Shown here: positions 1 to 13,700 of the stretch, in pieces | How the letters are laid out: each line of letters opens with the position of its first letter | Position numbering within the stretch: position 1 is the first letter of the stretch | NCBI GenBank assembly: GCA_035582835.1 | Contig: JAYKAV010003090.1 | Location: 409,959-473,958, forward strand | Source: Phoebastria nigripes | Taxonomy: Eukaryota > Chordata > Aves > Procellariiformes > Diomedeidae | DNA length: 64,000 bases | Direction of reading: 5' to 3' | Notes under the pieces: model-generated | Databases searched by the model: none | What the model was told of the DNA's origin: nothing | What the model saw: the letters and a program-made list of their open reading frames with translations, nothing else | Position numbers and translations under genes: made by a program

Positions 1-2639
1 CTTTAGTCATGTCTGTCAAGCCCATGTAAGTGTCTGCAGCACCTACAGTGTTTGCAAATGGCACTAGGTGCCTCTGTTTAGGTAGCTAATCTGTTCTAAT
101 TGGATTAGCACTGTTGATTATCTAAAATAATTCTTATGGTATAAATGGGACTGTTCACACCTCTCAGATCTATGTTCTTGGATCTCTGCAAGCAACTCCA
201 AGGATTACCTGGTATATAAGTCTTCTTGTTTACCGACAGCCTATTTCAGGACACTGATAGATGCTTAATACAAACTATTCATTGGCTGGAAATGGATAAA
301 TCCTTAAAACGCAAGACCAGCTAAGTAGTTTTGGATAATTATTTTTTGTCACAACTATTGTAATTAAATGTATTCAGCTTGGTCACTAATGGCATGTTTA
401 TGTATAAATACTACTGAACAATTTCAGTGATAACGGCTATCTTTACGCTTTCAGTTAATATTGAAGCATGAATGACAGTACTTTAGCTCAAGACGATGTC
501 AGGCACAACAAAACCTTGCCAATCTGTCCAAGTTTAAATCGGTACAAAATCAGGCATGCAATCTCCCCTGACAGCAGTTTGTTGTAATGCAGGGGTTTGG
601 TATTAATCCTTCTCATGTTGTGAGGTCTTCCTGTTTTTTTTGTTTTGTTTTGCTTCCAAATAAGATATTACTAGGAACTGGTTAATATTTGGAGGACTCC
701 ATAGTAGCAAGTTACAGAGCTGTTTGACATATAATGTAAGCTCACACATGCAGTTCCTAACACTTAACAGGTTAGTGGATGTCAGCTGAGCTGTAGCAAT
801 TCTACAGCAACTGTGTCATGTTTGAAGATCTGGATTCGTAGGCCAATGGGAGGTTAATTCCATTGAAATCACTGACTAAGCTCTTTGGGGCCCAGGCCTG
901 CAATTTCAAACGCATTTCCATTTAGTTTGATTATTCTTCCCTGCAAACTAAAACAAGATGTGTTGCCCCACATTCGCTGAAGGTTAAAACTGTGCATATT
1001 GGTAGTACCTGATAAGGAGAAATGCTTGAATCATGGCAACTCCACTGTGAGCTACAGACCTACAGATGATAGGCCTTTGAACTAGACTGAGATACTGCTG
1101 TGGTAAGTTCCTTTATTTGCAACAGTTAAGATCAGGCTTTTATTGACATAGACAAGAAATGATAACAGCATGACAACTAGAAAGACAAATGCTATTTTGC
1201 AAGATATCTGCTAACTTGTTAGAAAAATCAGTCATTAAAATATAACTAACACTATTAAAACNAGGGTTTTTTTCATATTTTTCATTGTCTGTGTTCACCC
1301 TTGCTAATTCACACTATTCATTAACTTCCACTGGGTCCACCACTTTTGAGTAAGGTAAACTGAGTTTATTTGCTTACATTCAAAAATATCTTTGCATTCG
1401 CATGCCTCACCCTTCTAATTACTTTAAGTGTTTAAGTACTGCTTAGGAGATACCAAGTCCACTGACCTTGTCACACTGTTTTGTCTTTGTCCAGTGGGAA
1501 TGCTCTCACTGCCGTAGAGATCACTAGAAATGGGGCAGGATGTTTCACACTGCCATTCCAAAGAAAGTCTCCTTTGATACAGGTACTAAAAAAAATTAAA
1601 TCCCCGATCCCCAACCTGACCAGCTTTTGCTTCCCAACCTCTGTTTCCATGGCATTCTCAGCTGGTAGAAGGCAGAGAGCTAGTACAGTAAAAGAGGCAG
1701 ACCAGCTTGTGCAGTACTTTCCTAGCAACACCTACAGCCTGTAGGATCCTGTTGCGTTAACTTTAACAAGAATAGAAACAGAATCTCTTTCTACCTTTTT
1801 TCTTTTTCCCTTTCATGGGTATAAATGGAGGAGAGAGATTGAATGGCCAAGGGCAATTGCTGACCCTTGCGTTTATAGTGCTACGGCACAGCAGTAACCT
1901 TCAGCAGCAAGACAGGCTCCTGGTCTAATAAGCTGCATTTGTAATCATAATGAGAAATAAATATCTCATCAGAATGCTAGTCTTTCCTAGTTTTGAGTGA
2001 AATTTGTAACTATTTAGTTTTTTCTTTATGTGTTACTCTAAGGCATGATTCTACTTGTTTTTAAAGAATTCCTTGTTTCATGTATAAGAAATTATTTATG
2101 CATTTTTTTTGTAGGTTACAGTTATAACAACAAGTTATAACAATTTGTTATAATAGTAATTCTTGTAACATTATACTTAAATGATACTTAATTCAGTGGA
2201 GCTACTTCAGTTGTAAATCAGCACACCTAAAGCCTCTGAAATGGACCATACAGATAAATCATTACATCTCCATGAGGTCCTATTAGATTCATCTTAGTTC
2301 CACCAATATGGATCAGATGGTAATACAAAGGACCTAAAATCATAATCTGAACCCACTTCTCAAAATCAAAGTATGCTTAAATGCTATCATGATATTAGGA
2401 TACTGAAGCTATGTTCTAAGAAATGTGGAGAAACTGGACAAGTACAGTTGTTGTAGGTTGTTTCTTTTGCCCATGACTTTCATGTTCCTTTCTTTCAGGT
2501 GATTCTAAAGGATTGTGTAGCCACTTCCCTCATGATAGCACTAAGAATAAAATTTACACACTTTTAGGAAGTAAAGAAGAAGGGAGTCAAGAAAGCTATT
2601 TTCATTCTAAAAGTTTGATTGTTGTTTGGAAGTCTGAAA
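1..2639. other. Intergenic flank, no gene recognised
   Basis: AT-rich unique-looking DNA with a single N at 1262. The short open frames on both strands (for example about 1471-1744) show no protein family resemblance and overlap one another. No repeat was identified with confidence. Confidence 0.6.
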
Positions 2640-2990
2640 TTGTCAGGATGGGAACACTGCAGAAGAGAATACTGAGAAAAGATGTGATAGCAACCTTCAG
2701 ATGCATTAAAGGCTGCTGCAAAGAGGATGAGAATGTCCCCTGTGTACAAAACAGGAAACAATGGGCTAAAATTGCAGCAGACTTAGTTTTGACATTAGGA
2801 GTAGCTTTCTAAGAGTAAAGATAGCCAGTCTCTGAAATAGTTTAGCTCTCCTGAGGAACAGGGTAGGCAAATGTCTACCAGCAATGATGATTGATCATAA
2901 ATGAATAATTGATCCTACTTTGGGTGGGAGGATGGACCAGGTGACCTCCTGAAGCCTCTTCTCACCTGTTTTTCTGTGACTCTCTATACT
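2640..2990 (+). mobile_element. Decayed CR1 LINE, 3' end
   Basis: The run from about 2655 (an AGAGAATACTGAGAAAAGAT stretch, then a cluster around CAATGGGCTAAAATTGCAGC) to the terminal GGACCAGGTGACCTCCTGA and TGTGACTCT segment follows the typical order of a CR1 3' UTR. It is heavily diverged, with small deletions, and the terminal octamer is degraded. CR1 elements are usually 5'-truncated copies made by target-primed reverse transcription, and this one keeps only about the last 350 bases. A 99-codon open frame across it (2513-2812) is a by-product. Confidence 0.7.
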
Positions 2991-5900
2991 TAAGATACTA
3001 AAGGGACTGATATTCATCAAACTTAACACTTGTCAAAACCACTTAAAACAGGCAAGACAGAAAACCTATGAGAAATGGTGACATGTTAATTACTTTCTTT
3101 AGGTATTTTGTTCCATCCCTACCTCTTTCTCATCCTTCTGTTCAGTCACATTAGACACTTCGTCCCCTTATACTGAGTTACCATCTTTTGTCCTCTTCTC
3201 ATACTCTTGCAAGTCTGATACTCCAATACTTCAATGGAAGACAAGAGGCTTGGCAAAGGAACCTCTGCTTCTCCTCACTGAGTATCATATTTGACTTGCA
3301 GCTCCTCTGAGATCTCAGAGGATGACTGACAGACTGTGCACAAGTGCAGTTCTGATCTTTTGCACGCATCCCAATCCAGTGATTTTCTCTCTCCTCCACT
3401 CTGATTCTACCCAATCTCCAGATGAGTGTAAGTCTGCAAAACCAAAATAGCAACACTTCTGCATTTTGAACATTTCATAAGATAGGAGCTGTGTTTTGAA
3501 AACATGGAGGCTGATTATTCAACTAGTTTAAAATATCCAGACTGATTAAGTACCTCATCTTTGGTACCTCCAATCTGTTACTCACAGTTTGGAAGACATC
3601 TATGTTTAAGAACATCCAATGAACAGATTCACAGATATGTACTCAAACAAGCCCTACTTATATCTTATTACTAATAGACATATTTGGAAGGGAGGAAATC
3701 TTTGCATTAGGTCATTCAGTTCACTAGCCATAGGCTCTGTGAATGCCATCTGATAGAATAAGGGCTAAAAGAAAGCTCTGAGGCTTCTTAGCTGCTGGCT
3801 ACAAGAGTAGCTTGTAGCCAAAGATATGCTGTCTTGATATTTTGTCTTACGTGAAATTTTCAGATACAGGAAGATTTCCTGGGAAACAAAATAATGCAAA
3901 TTGATCTTTTTAATATTTTGGGGCATTACAGTAATGTCTCATTTCACTTGGCCTTCCTTCAAAAGATACCGGGCTATGTCTTCCAAATAGCGGTGTTAGG
4001 ACTCAGCCTTTCATTTTTTCTATTCAATCAATTTGCCAGTTTCCACTTTCTATCTATTAAATTTAAAAAAAGCAAAGCAAAACACCACCTTCGGTCTCTC
4101 TTCCCTCCTGCCCTTCACACCAAGGGAAAACTGTAAATAGCCACAAATCTACCTCATTAACTCCTTTTAAGTATCTCCTTACACTCCCCTTTGCCACACT
4201 GGCAGCAGCCCTTGGCTGAGACTATCACCCCTCATGCTGACAGATACTGAGCACTGTTTCTTGATATGCTCCCTCTCCTGGTGCTCAGCTGTTCCCTCTG
4301 GCTTCATGCTTAAATGGCACACTCTTCAGGGAAGGAATTAACTTCTGAATGGTTCATGGGAGATGTGGCACTAGCCTTTGTTCAATGGCAATGCTCACTG
4401 TTGAAAGTCAGTCTTAAGCTTCAGGTAAAGTAAGCTTCTGAAGTCTGAAAAGATGGACATGAGACAGAAGTAAGGGTCTAAAAAAAATAACACGATCTCG
4501 GAGCCTGATGGGATGCACGCGAGGGGTATTCCACTTCAAAGAGTGCCAACAGAGAGAAGTGTCAGAATGAAGCATGTTTCTGACCTCTGAGGAAGAAGCA
4601 CTAGGAAGTCTACACATAGATCTTTACTATACCTTAGTACAGCAATATAGTATTCATCCTTTCTTTGGCTTGTAGTGCAGCTGTTGCAGGGCAGGGACTG
4701 CCATTAATGCTGAACTCTCCAGGGTTTGTGCCACTATCCCTAACAAAGGACACATACCTAGGCCAAGAATGACTTGACCCACCAGCTGCAAGCCAGTGCA
4801 TCAGCTGGAGACAGAGTGCCCAGAAAGCAGCTTGCTACCATGACTGCCTGCCAGCATGCTTCTTCTAAGGGTGACATGAAGGGGCTCTATTCCTGCAATT
4901 CCAGCACCATGGCTCTCAGGAAACTATGGGTGCTGCCAGAAATCCACCAAGCTACTGATCTGCAAATTGCCACTTGCAACTCCTGGGGTAAGAGCTCTCA
5001 CAGAACTTCAGGTTAAACCTGTGCTTCCAGGATTTGGCCATAATCACCCTGCAGGAGGTCAGAAGACTTAGCAGGGTGCTCTGAGGACACAAGGCTGTGC
5101 AAGAACCATGTGGGCTAAATCATTACTATGCCTGAAGACATTCAGCTGGTGTGCTGCATCTCTGGGGATGCTCTTTTCAGCAGCAGCACCTCTATAGGAT
5201 CTGTTGCCTCTACAGAGACACCTAAGCAGAGAACTCCCCTTGCTAGGATGCAATACTATAGAATGAAAAACTTGTTTCAAAGAAACCCTTATAGTTAAAC
5301 TGATAGAGTTGCAGCAGATGCCATGCCTGCCCTTCCTTGAAAGGCAAATACATTTAATAATGTGAATTATAACCTAAGCCAGTATAGTGTATATAAGACT
5401 GTAAGCTACAATGCACCACGCCCATACATTACATCTCTTCTACAGGTTTGCTCCAGAACAGCTACATAAATTAAGCTGTGGTGGTGGGTAGTTATTAATA
5501 CTGAGATAGATCTAGTATAATCTCTATGATTTCCTTGGGCCTCTCTCCATTATCACTAACACTTTTCTGGTTTGCGATGCCTCTGAGTCTCGGAAGAATT
5601 CTCNGAGGACAGCTGATCCTGTCAAATCTCACAACACAAATGGATTTACCTTTGCTTTGACAAGTATCTCTGGCCCTCAGAAAGAAGTTATTTTATTTTG
5701 AAGTCTAATAGCTTTGACTTCTGGTTTCTTGATTTTTCCTTTGTGGTACAGCCACTAGATTGAAAACAATGTGGGTTTTTAAATCAAAGTAGAAAAAATA
5801 TAGATTCCATAACACAAGGTGAGAAGGCCGGCAACAATCCTTTCCGAAGAACTGAAACTTGTATTTGCTGTCTCCTTGCTGACCAAAGCTTTTCTCTAAT

Positions 5901-6528
5901 ATAAGTCTCTCATCAGCCTACCTATGTGCTATAGTACCACCAGTTAAAGGACAAAGATCTATATATGCCTTTTAACCCTCTTCATTGCAAAGTATAAGGA
6001 GCTATTTAGTCTGACATCCATTTTGTTAGTTTCTACCAGCAGCAGCTGGTAGATTTCTCTGGGGTTTTCTTTAGAGCATCTGGCTTGGGTCAGGTCACTA
6101 TAAAAAATTTAACAAACATCCTTTACAGGACTGGCTTGAGCTTTTTTTAAATAAGGAAATGTCATCTATCTCCAATTTAACAAAGGTTTTGTTTCTGTTC
6201 TGTCAATGCAGAAGACATATTAAGCATTGCATTTAATGAGATATTGAACATCACTTTGTTCCTGGTGTATAGAGGAGCAGGCTGTGCTTAGAAAACACAT
6301 CACTCGGTTTTGTTTTACTCTGTGGCTGGAGTAAAAGTTGTTTTGTTGTGATAAAATATGTATTTCTTCATTTTGGACAGCAATAAAATGGGCTAGACTC
6401 TAGGCTGCATCTCAGCTAACATTGGAATGGAGCAAGACAGGCTGGGCAACTGCGTAGCCCCTGAAATGTGGGGCTAATTTTGAGGATGATTATTAAAAAA
6501 AAAAAAGAAAAAAGCCAAGCAGTGACAA
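2991..6528. other. Intergenic flank, no gene recognised
   Basis: AT-rich DNA without a recognisable gene or repeat, with one N near 5604. Open frames of 60-85 codons are scattered on both strands and look like chance. Confidence 0.55.
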
Positions 6529-7649
6529 CATAAGAATTGTCATACTGATTCAAAACAAAGGTCCCTCTAGTCAATGTTCTGTCTCTAACAGTGATCATAA
6601 GATGACATTTAGGGAAGAATAAGAACCGTGTAAGTATATATGGTTGTTTCCTCTAATACTCTTCCAGCTTCTTACTGTTTCAAGCTTAGAGGATTTCCTG
6701 AGTCTTTTATAGTTTGTTTATTTAGCAACTCTTCATGAACCATTCTTCCAAGTACTTCTTCCCCTGAACTTATATAAACTTCTTCCATTCACAGTGTCTT
6801 TTGCAAGGATTTCCACAGGTCTGGTACCCAACGTGTGAGGAACCACGATCACAAGCTTTATTTGATGACTCCTAATGTCCCTGGAAGGGACAGTGAATTG
6901 TTGATCTCTATCCACTTCAGTCATGCTACTTATGATTTTGTAGATCTCTATCACATCCCCACAGATCACCCTTTTTTTGCAGAATCCCAGCCCACCGCAT
7001 CATTCATTGTACAGAAGCCATTCTGTACTATTTGATCATCAAATGTGTCCTTCTCTCAATCTCTTTTAAGCTCTAATGTATCCTTTCTTAAATGAGGAGA
7101 CCAGAACTGCAGATAGTATTCAAAGTACAAGAAATGTGCATTTATCCAGAGATGTAACTGTGTTTTCTGTCCTGTTCTTTACTCCTTTCCTGATAGTTCC
7201 TAGCATTTGATTTATTTTTTGACTGCTGCTGAGCACTGAGATGGTGCTTTCTTGGAACTGTTTATCTTAACCCCAGAGTCTCTCTCACTTCTGAGTGGTA
7301 ATGGTCGGGTCACAGTCCACTATTTGATATATGAAGCTAAGATTGTTTTTCACTACAGCATTTCACAAAACATTTTATTGCTCTGTCATGAAGCCATTTT
7401 ATTGCTCCGTCATGAAGCCTCATAAGGTCTTTCAGCAATTGTACACTCAACCCTTGTCCTTATTACGTTGATAACTGTATCATCAGAAAACTTTGAAATC
7501 TCACCGCTCATCCCCTTTTCCAGGTCATTTGTGGCTATGCTAAAGCATGTGGGTCCCAGCACAGAATTCTGTTAAACTCCTCTTCCTTTACTGAGAATTT
7601 TGACTATTTGTTCCTATTGTGTCCTAGCACAGTCCTAGCTTTGTTTGTT
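6529..7649 (-). mobile_element. Ancient CR1-type LINE, antisense, 3' portion (left of nested insertion)
   Basis: Read on the minus strand this is an old LINE of the CR1 group. The left edge (GTCATACTGATTCAAAACAA, then GGTCCCTCTAG...TGTTCTGTCTCTAACAGTG) matches the antisense 3' end of the amniote-wide CR1 type. Next come a GATTTTGTAGATCTCTATCAC block and reverse-transcriptase C-terminal antisense text such as GACTGCTGCTGAGCACTGAG and TTCCAGGTCATTTGTGGCTA. Many stops and indels show it is long dead. The copy is interrupted at about 7650 by a younger CR1 and resumes at about 7989. Family assignment is from remembered consensus, not an alignment. Confidence 0.7.
7371..7418. repeat. 24-bp tandem duplication
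   Basis: Two adjacent copies of a 24-base unit (CATTTTATTGCTCTGTCATG plus AAGC) lie at 7371-7394 and 7395-7418 and differ at one base (T/C). The duplication is inside the ancient LINE. Confidence 0.9.
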
Positions 7650-7988
7650 CAGCTTAAAGAGAAGGCTTTGTTTGGCTTCTTAAGATGAGATTACAGAGAA
7701 CACAGGGGTAGACTTTTCTCATAGGTTCACAATGAAGGGAGAAGAGGCAACAGACATGAGTTGCTGCAAGGGAAATTCTGATTAGAAATAAGAAAGACTT
7801 TCTTCACACTGCACCAAGACAACCAAAGAGCTTGTGGGATTTCTATCCTTCAGGATATTCAAAGCTTGACTGTTCATGACCGCGAGCCACCTTACCTAAG
7901 GTGTAAGCTGGCATTACTTTGAGCAAGAGATTGGACTATATGACCTCCAGAAGTCCATTCAAACCTAAATTATCACATGATTCTATGC
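7650..7988 (+). mobile_element. CR1 LINE 3' end nested in the older LINE
   Basis: The segment begins near CAGCTTAAAGAGAAGGCTTTG and runs through the CR1 3' UTR landmarks GGCAACAGACATGAGTTGC, GATATTCAAAGCTTGACTG and GAGATTGGACTATATGACCT. It ends in CATGATTCTATG, the CR1 terminal octamer. Its orientation is opposite to the surrounding old LINE, whose similarity stops and restarts at its two borders. It is about 340 bases, 5'-truncated and moderately diverged. Confidence 0.85.
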
Positions 7989-9390
7989 ATTTAAGACAGA
8001 ATTTTCCCTCTTCTCCCATGGCTGTTCAGTATCCTTTCTTGAAGGATATTGTCAAGGTCTTTTGGAAATCCCAGTAAACTATATCAACAGGATCACACAG
8101 AACCACATACTTGTTGACCACTTCAGAGAACTCCAAGATGTTTACAAGGCAGAACCACGTTTTCTCTTTCCAAGGTCATAGTCATCATCAGGTGTGAATA
8201 CACATTGCCATTAGTAATTAACCTATTTCCTCTTTAAGTTTTTAGGTGAATACCACTTGGCCCTGGTGATTTGTATTTGTTACTTTTCATTTGATTTCTT
8301 TGCATCATAATCCTTTCCAAAGTTGCTTCAATTTTCAGACAGATGGTTCACTGAGTTCCCCTTAAAAAAGGATGCTTGTGTTGTAATCTCCCATCTTTTC
8401 TATAATAAACCTGTATGCCCATAATCTATTTAGCTTCTCTGCAATGGTCTTGTGCTCTCTGACAGCACCTTTTCTACTCCAGTTCAGGAAGTGCTACAAA
8501 ATGCTTGCCAGATATTTTGCTCCTGATGTCCTAAGAGAAGAATTTAGTACTAATTTTAGTTCCTTTAGGAAGCTACTCCTCCGATTCTTTTTTGGTCTGC
8601 TTGATTGTATTTTCACATTTCATCTACCCAAATTTATGATCCTTTTCATTTTGTTTGAATACAACTTCAGATTTTTAAATTATGCTTTCTTAATTCTAAC
8701 AACCCGGTTTAACCATTCCATCTTCCTTTTGCCAGTTTTGAAGTCTCTCCTAATACACAGTACACAATGTTGTTGTGCTTCCACTCTGGTGTCCTTCAGC
8801 CTCTACACCACCTGTAACTTAATTCTCTCTTGCCCAATTGATGGCATAACTGTGGTGAAGTTTTTGACCTTTTGCTTTTTTTTGTGTCATGGATGCTGGA
8901 TCTGAGTAATGATTATTGTTACAGAGTTGTCCTTCCAGAGGAAATTTTGAAACATATCTTTGTCATTACCTTGTCAAGGGCTGCATTTCCTCTTGTGGGG
9001 TTGCTAGCCAGCTGATCCATGAAAGAATCATTGACAATTTCATCTACGGTTTATGACCCTTATGAAGTTTCCCTCTTTTACATGGAGGTAACTGAAGTGA
9101 ACCAATACTTTCTGTCCTTACCAACTCTGACTTCTTACAGCTTAACTCAGCCTGTCTCAGCTCCTGGTTGGGGGGCTGGTAGTATTGACCCCATTCTATA
9201 GTCGTCTTCTTTGGGTCTGGCATTTCAATCCAGCTTTTGTGCTACTTGTTAAGGTGGTCAGTTTGTTAACTCAATTTGATCCCAAGCTCTAATTAAACAT
9301 GTAATTCTATTATAGCAGTAACACAGTATACTTTTCTCATCCCTTTATATTTTGTACACTAGTATTACAGCATCCAACTGGCTATCTTTC
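7989..9390 (-). mobile_element. Ancient CR1-type LINE, antisense, ORF2 portion (right of nested insertion)
   Basis: The old antisense LINE resumes after the nested CR1. Landmarks in order are TATTGTCAAGGTCTTTTGGA with AACTATATCAACAGGATCAC, a TTGTTGACCACTTCAGAGAA block, TGAATACCACTTGGCCCTGG with TGATTTGTATTTG, then TTCTCTGCAATGGTCTTGTG. Beyond these are CATTTCCTCTTGTGGGGTTG and TATTTTGTACACTAGTATTA with CAG. On the minus strand these correspond to reverse transcriptase and then upstream endonuclease-side sequence. No intact frame remains. A 153-codon plus-strand frame at 8444-8905 lies antisense to the element and is not a gene. Similarity may continue past 9390 but I cannot follow it. Confidence 0.65.
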
Positions 9391-10689
9391 TTCATCAGGA
9401 AGAAAGGAGGAAGAAAAACAGCTGTAACTGATAGCTGTTCAGTCATGTCATCAGTAGTTTTGATCCAATTCCTTTGCTTTCAGGACTGCAGCAGAGCTTA
9501 TGCTGTTGTGTTTTGACCCTGAAGCCTGCTACTCTCACTCTACTAATACCAACATCTGAGCTCCATCTTCTGTTTCTCTACTACTCTGCTGAGCCCAAAT
9601 GCTTTCACCTTCATTGCAAATTCATTAATTCTACTCCATTTCCCCCATCCTGATAATCTTCTATTCTGGCACTTTGATTTTGTCTTTAGCCCAGAGGGCA
9701 ACAATATCGACTATAACTGAAGACATTCTTGTAGTTGTAAAAATCTTCTCCTCTCTAATTATGCCTTGACCACAAAAAGTGTTTCAACAGATACAATTCT
9801 GATTCTATTTTTAACACAAAACAACACTTACATAGATATTCCTTTTCAAGCTGAATCTCAGGTATTGACCTGAGACCACAGACCTCTNCTTTAGGAGTTC
9901 AGTTCATAATCTCATACACCCTGAGAAGGGTAAAAAACCTAGGTAGAGTTTCATCTTTTCTTTCAGCATTTCAGCTTTTAAAGGTGATTTGCAAAATAAT
10001 CTGAGAATATAATTCTTTGGCAACAAAGAAAGAATGACTACTGGAGGCCACTGGGAAATAATTTTAGGAACATAATCTCCAGGCATTAGTGAGTTATTTA
10101 CTTCAAACTTCTTCATAAGTTTTTTCATTTAAGAAACATGGATCTTCATATAAACTGTTGTATTGTATTGTTAGAACGTTGAAACAACATTATTCAGGGT
10201 GCAGCTTTTGACTGGAACACACTGATTTAGGTGCCACGGTTCTGAATTTTCTGCCTCTTTACAGTTTGGTACTTCCTTATGCATACAAAAAGTATGTGTG
10301 TACATAAAGACTCAGAACAAATAGAGAGGATTGTATATATATGAGAGAGATATTTAACGCATAAATAAGAATATTATGTTGCATCTTTTTGGTAACAAAA
10401 ATAACATTTTGAAAGAGAAAAGGAAACAGCTGATTTCCAGATCCGTACTGAAACAAGTACTTTAAATCACCTGTTTAAGCTCACCTGTTTTACTCTGTAT
10501 TGCAGTGGACTACAAGCACTCGATCTTTGTTGTGACTCAGAGTACAGCAACTAAGGGAAGACTAAGGGAAGTAACTACTTAGATTATTCAGCTTGATTGT
10601 AAGAGCACCCTAAGATGTGGGAGGCAGATGAATAGTTAGACCACAGGAATTGGATGTGACCTGTTACTATTTTCTCCTTATTTCCAGTG
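9391..10689. other. Intergenic flank, no gene recognised
   Basis: AT-rich DNA, one N at 9888. The first few hundred bases could be a further degraded part of the ancient LINE. Nothing else was identified. Confidence 0.5.
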
Positions 10690-10765
10690 ACTGACTTGGT
10701 GACTTGGGTAATGTCACTTACTCAATCTGTGCCTCAGCTTCCCCAATTATAAAAACGGTACAGCT
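10690..10765 (+). repeat. MIR-like SINE fragment
   Basis: GACTTGGGTAATGTCACTTA followed by CTCAATCTGTGCCTCAGCTT, CCCC and TATAAAAACGG reads closely along the central part of MIR, including the -GTGCCTCAG-TTCCC- core and the following AAAAxGG segment. MIRs are ancient tRNA-derived amniote SINEs that are rare and highly diverged in birds. About 75 bases are recognisable. Confidence 0.65.
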
Positions 10766-13700
10766 GGCTGAGAACTGGGTTATCTCCTATGTGTTTGGTT
10801 TTTTTTTTTTCTTTATTTCAGGGCACTAAATTTGAACAGCAAAAATCCAAATTATTTGCAAAACAAATATTCCCCAAAATGTTGTTTTTTCATGCCTTCT
10901 CTTTAATACAATTTTGCCTCTTATACTGAAGTATTTAACTTCTTAAATACAATATATATGTCACATTTTTTCATCAGTGGTTGCTCTTTTGATAATTTAG
11001 TATAATATGAAGCTCAAACAAAATGAATCAAAACATTATCAAAACGAAGAAATTCTACACCACAGAAACAAAATGTTTTAATTTTTCCTCCAGTTAAACA
11101 ATGCAGTAGATTGACACATTTCTGACGAATGCTTTCATTTTGATGAAACTACGTTTCATTTAAAGTCATTAACTCAGTACACATATTGGTTTTATGACAT
11201 CTGGTTGTTCTCGCATCTCATCTGACATCTTCCTCTTTCACAGGTAATAATTCTCTTTCTGTCTGTCTTTCCTTCTATTTCCTTCTCTTTTCCACAAGCG
11301 TATCAGTCCTCTTACATACATCCTCTCTATTCCACATGTTTCAAGCATTCTTTTCTCTCAGGTTGTCTAGCTCATTAAAATAATAAAGTTAAGTTCAAAG
11401 CAACTGTTCCCAGGCTGTGCTTAGCTTGAATTTTGCTGTTTCATTTTGAAAATAAAAGGGCTTGTGTGCCTGAAAGTTTGTTCATCTTTTCTGATTATAT
11501 CCATTGGATAATTAAAGGTATTTTCTCCTACACACTTTGCTTCACTACGTATTAAGGCCAACACAAAACTCTTGTGCCTGTTTTAGTAATAATACTGACT
11601 TTCTTTTAAAGTATCTTGCAATTTATGAATAGAGATACATGTGATTATATAGGTTGCAATAGATCGTAAGACAGAACTTGCCATAGCACATCCTCCACTG
11701 TAGGAACAGTTCTGAAGAATGACACCTTCCTCCCCTCACTGCAGTCCTCTTACCTGCTGCTTCTTTACAGCCTGTCTATGGAATCAGGTGTTTGCTGCCA
11801 ATTAGGCTTGATAAAACAGCAGGAGTTTCTTGCATTCTCTTGACAGGAGTATTTCTGGGCTGCTGGCAGCTGTTGGAGGGCTTCTGGCTACATGGACAGC
11901 ATTAGACCTCAGTGTACTAAGCACTTTTTGTTCATTTGGTCATTTAGACAATTTAGATCTTACCCTTAACTGCACTCTCTGCTGCAGTCATAGTGTAAAA
12001 CATTCAAGACTTCATTGAAGATTTTCTTTTGAAGCAAAAATAATGGTAAGACACTTCAACTGGCAGCAAATCAATTAAAAAAAACCCCTTTATATATTAT
12101 AATGCAGAGTACATATTCATTATATCTATAGGTTACTTTACTAATTATATTAGAACTGTTCAGCAAAACCACTGGAGCAACAATAAAATTCTTATTCCAA
12201 AAAGATATGGTCCATAATTATAGAAAATGTTGTGTTGCTTCAATGCTTGAACTGAATCATTGCTTTTCCAACTGCCAGATTGCTGACTAAGAGTATTGGG
12301 CTTCAGTTTCTTCTGTCTGAGCCATAACACTTCGCAGCCTTTCTGACAGATGTAAAAAGTAAAAACTTAGGGTATTTCTGTGCAGTGGCCTTATGCAGGG
12401 TTCCCCTGAACTGAATGGGGTTGAATCTGCCTGCACTATCAGCTTTAGACAACAGGTCCAGAAGATAAACAAAAAGTAGATGATGACTTTTTGGGGTGGA
12501 GGGTGGTGTCAGTTCCATCATTTTTGCACTTTTTTCTAGTTAAAGGAGAAAAAATGGAAACTGATCTCAGTACTTTGGAAAATTATGTTGTACTTAAAAC
12601 CTTGTTAGTATTTCTGGGTTAAAAAATAATTATTAACAAACACATTTGGAAAGTAGTCAGACTGAAATAAGAATGAGCTCATAACAGGTTCAAATCAGAT
12701 AGGAGTTTGCAAATGCACTATTGCACCTAAAAGGGTGTATGATTTGGAGCTGCACATACAGAAGCATCATGTCACGGAGGAGGAAGGTGACAGTTCCTGT
12801 TTATGCATTTTTGGCAAGCTGCACCTGAAGGATGGGATGATTTTCTGGAAACTGCCATGCCAGAAATACACAGCTAAACAGGAGGGAACTGAGAAGAGCA
12901 AAGGGAATAATTAGAGACATATGGGGGTGGGGCAGGGTTTCTAGTCTATTTTTTTAAGGAAACCAATCTATGCAATCACACTGTTTTTCTGTCAGTTCTC
13001 CAGCAATAACATTTGAATCTCTTGACCAATTTCAAATAAGGCTGACAAAAAGGGAGAGGTCTAAAAACACTGAGCTTCTGCAGGTTTTATGAAAATCAGC
13101 AGCCACATAGAGGAGACTCAGATTTGTGCACCCACTAAAGAACAGGTGGAAGTGTGAACTCAGCTGCACTATTTGACACAAGAGAATCCAAATCTGTCAT
13201 CCAGCTTCATAAGGTTTGCTGCTGATGGAACTGCTAGTTTGTTGTTTTGGGTTTTTTTCTTTCTTTTTTTTTTTTTTAATATATTTGAAAGAAGACCAAG
13301 AGTTCTGTCTGAGAGCATTTTAAAGACACTAATCACTGCAGGATGTAGGCACTCATTATAAAATTATACATAATAACAAATCTTGTCCAGAACAGGCCCT
13401 GAAATCCCTACCTGAAACAAACTCCCTTTGTGCCAGTGTTTTTTGTCTGCCTTGAAAAAGACTGTTTCCTTTTCTCATGCTAGAGCTAGCTGTGACCTTC
13501 TTCTCTCTCTTATATACTGCAGTACCACCAAACCTAAAGAAATGAAAAATCATGAGTCAGACGCCCAAACAAAAACTGCTCTTGAAGATCATGATATGTT
13601 AATAAAAGAGATTTTACTGTGAATTTGGTCTGTCTTTGAAGTTTTTAAATTCCTTCAACTTCTTCTTGAGTGAGAGAGAAGTCACAGTGTCACACTTTTA

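Noticed and set aside
2513..2812. 99-codon plus-strand open frame
   Set aside because: Most of it coincides with a decayed CR1 3' UTR, which is non-coding.
8444..8905. 153-codon plus-strand open frame
   Set aside because: It lies antisense to the ancient LINE; its hydrophobic product is the reverse reading of reverse-transcriptase sequence.
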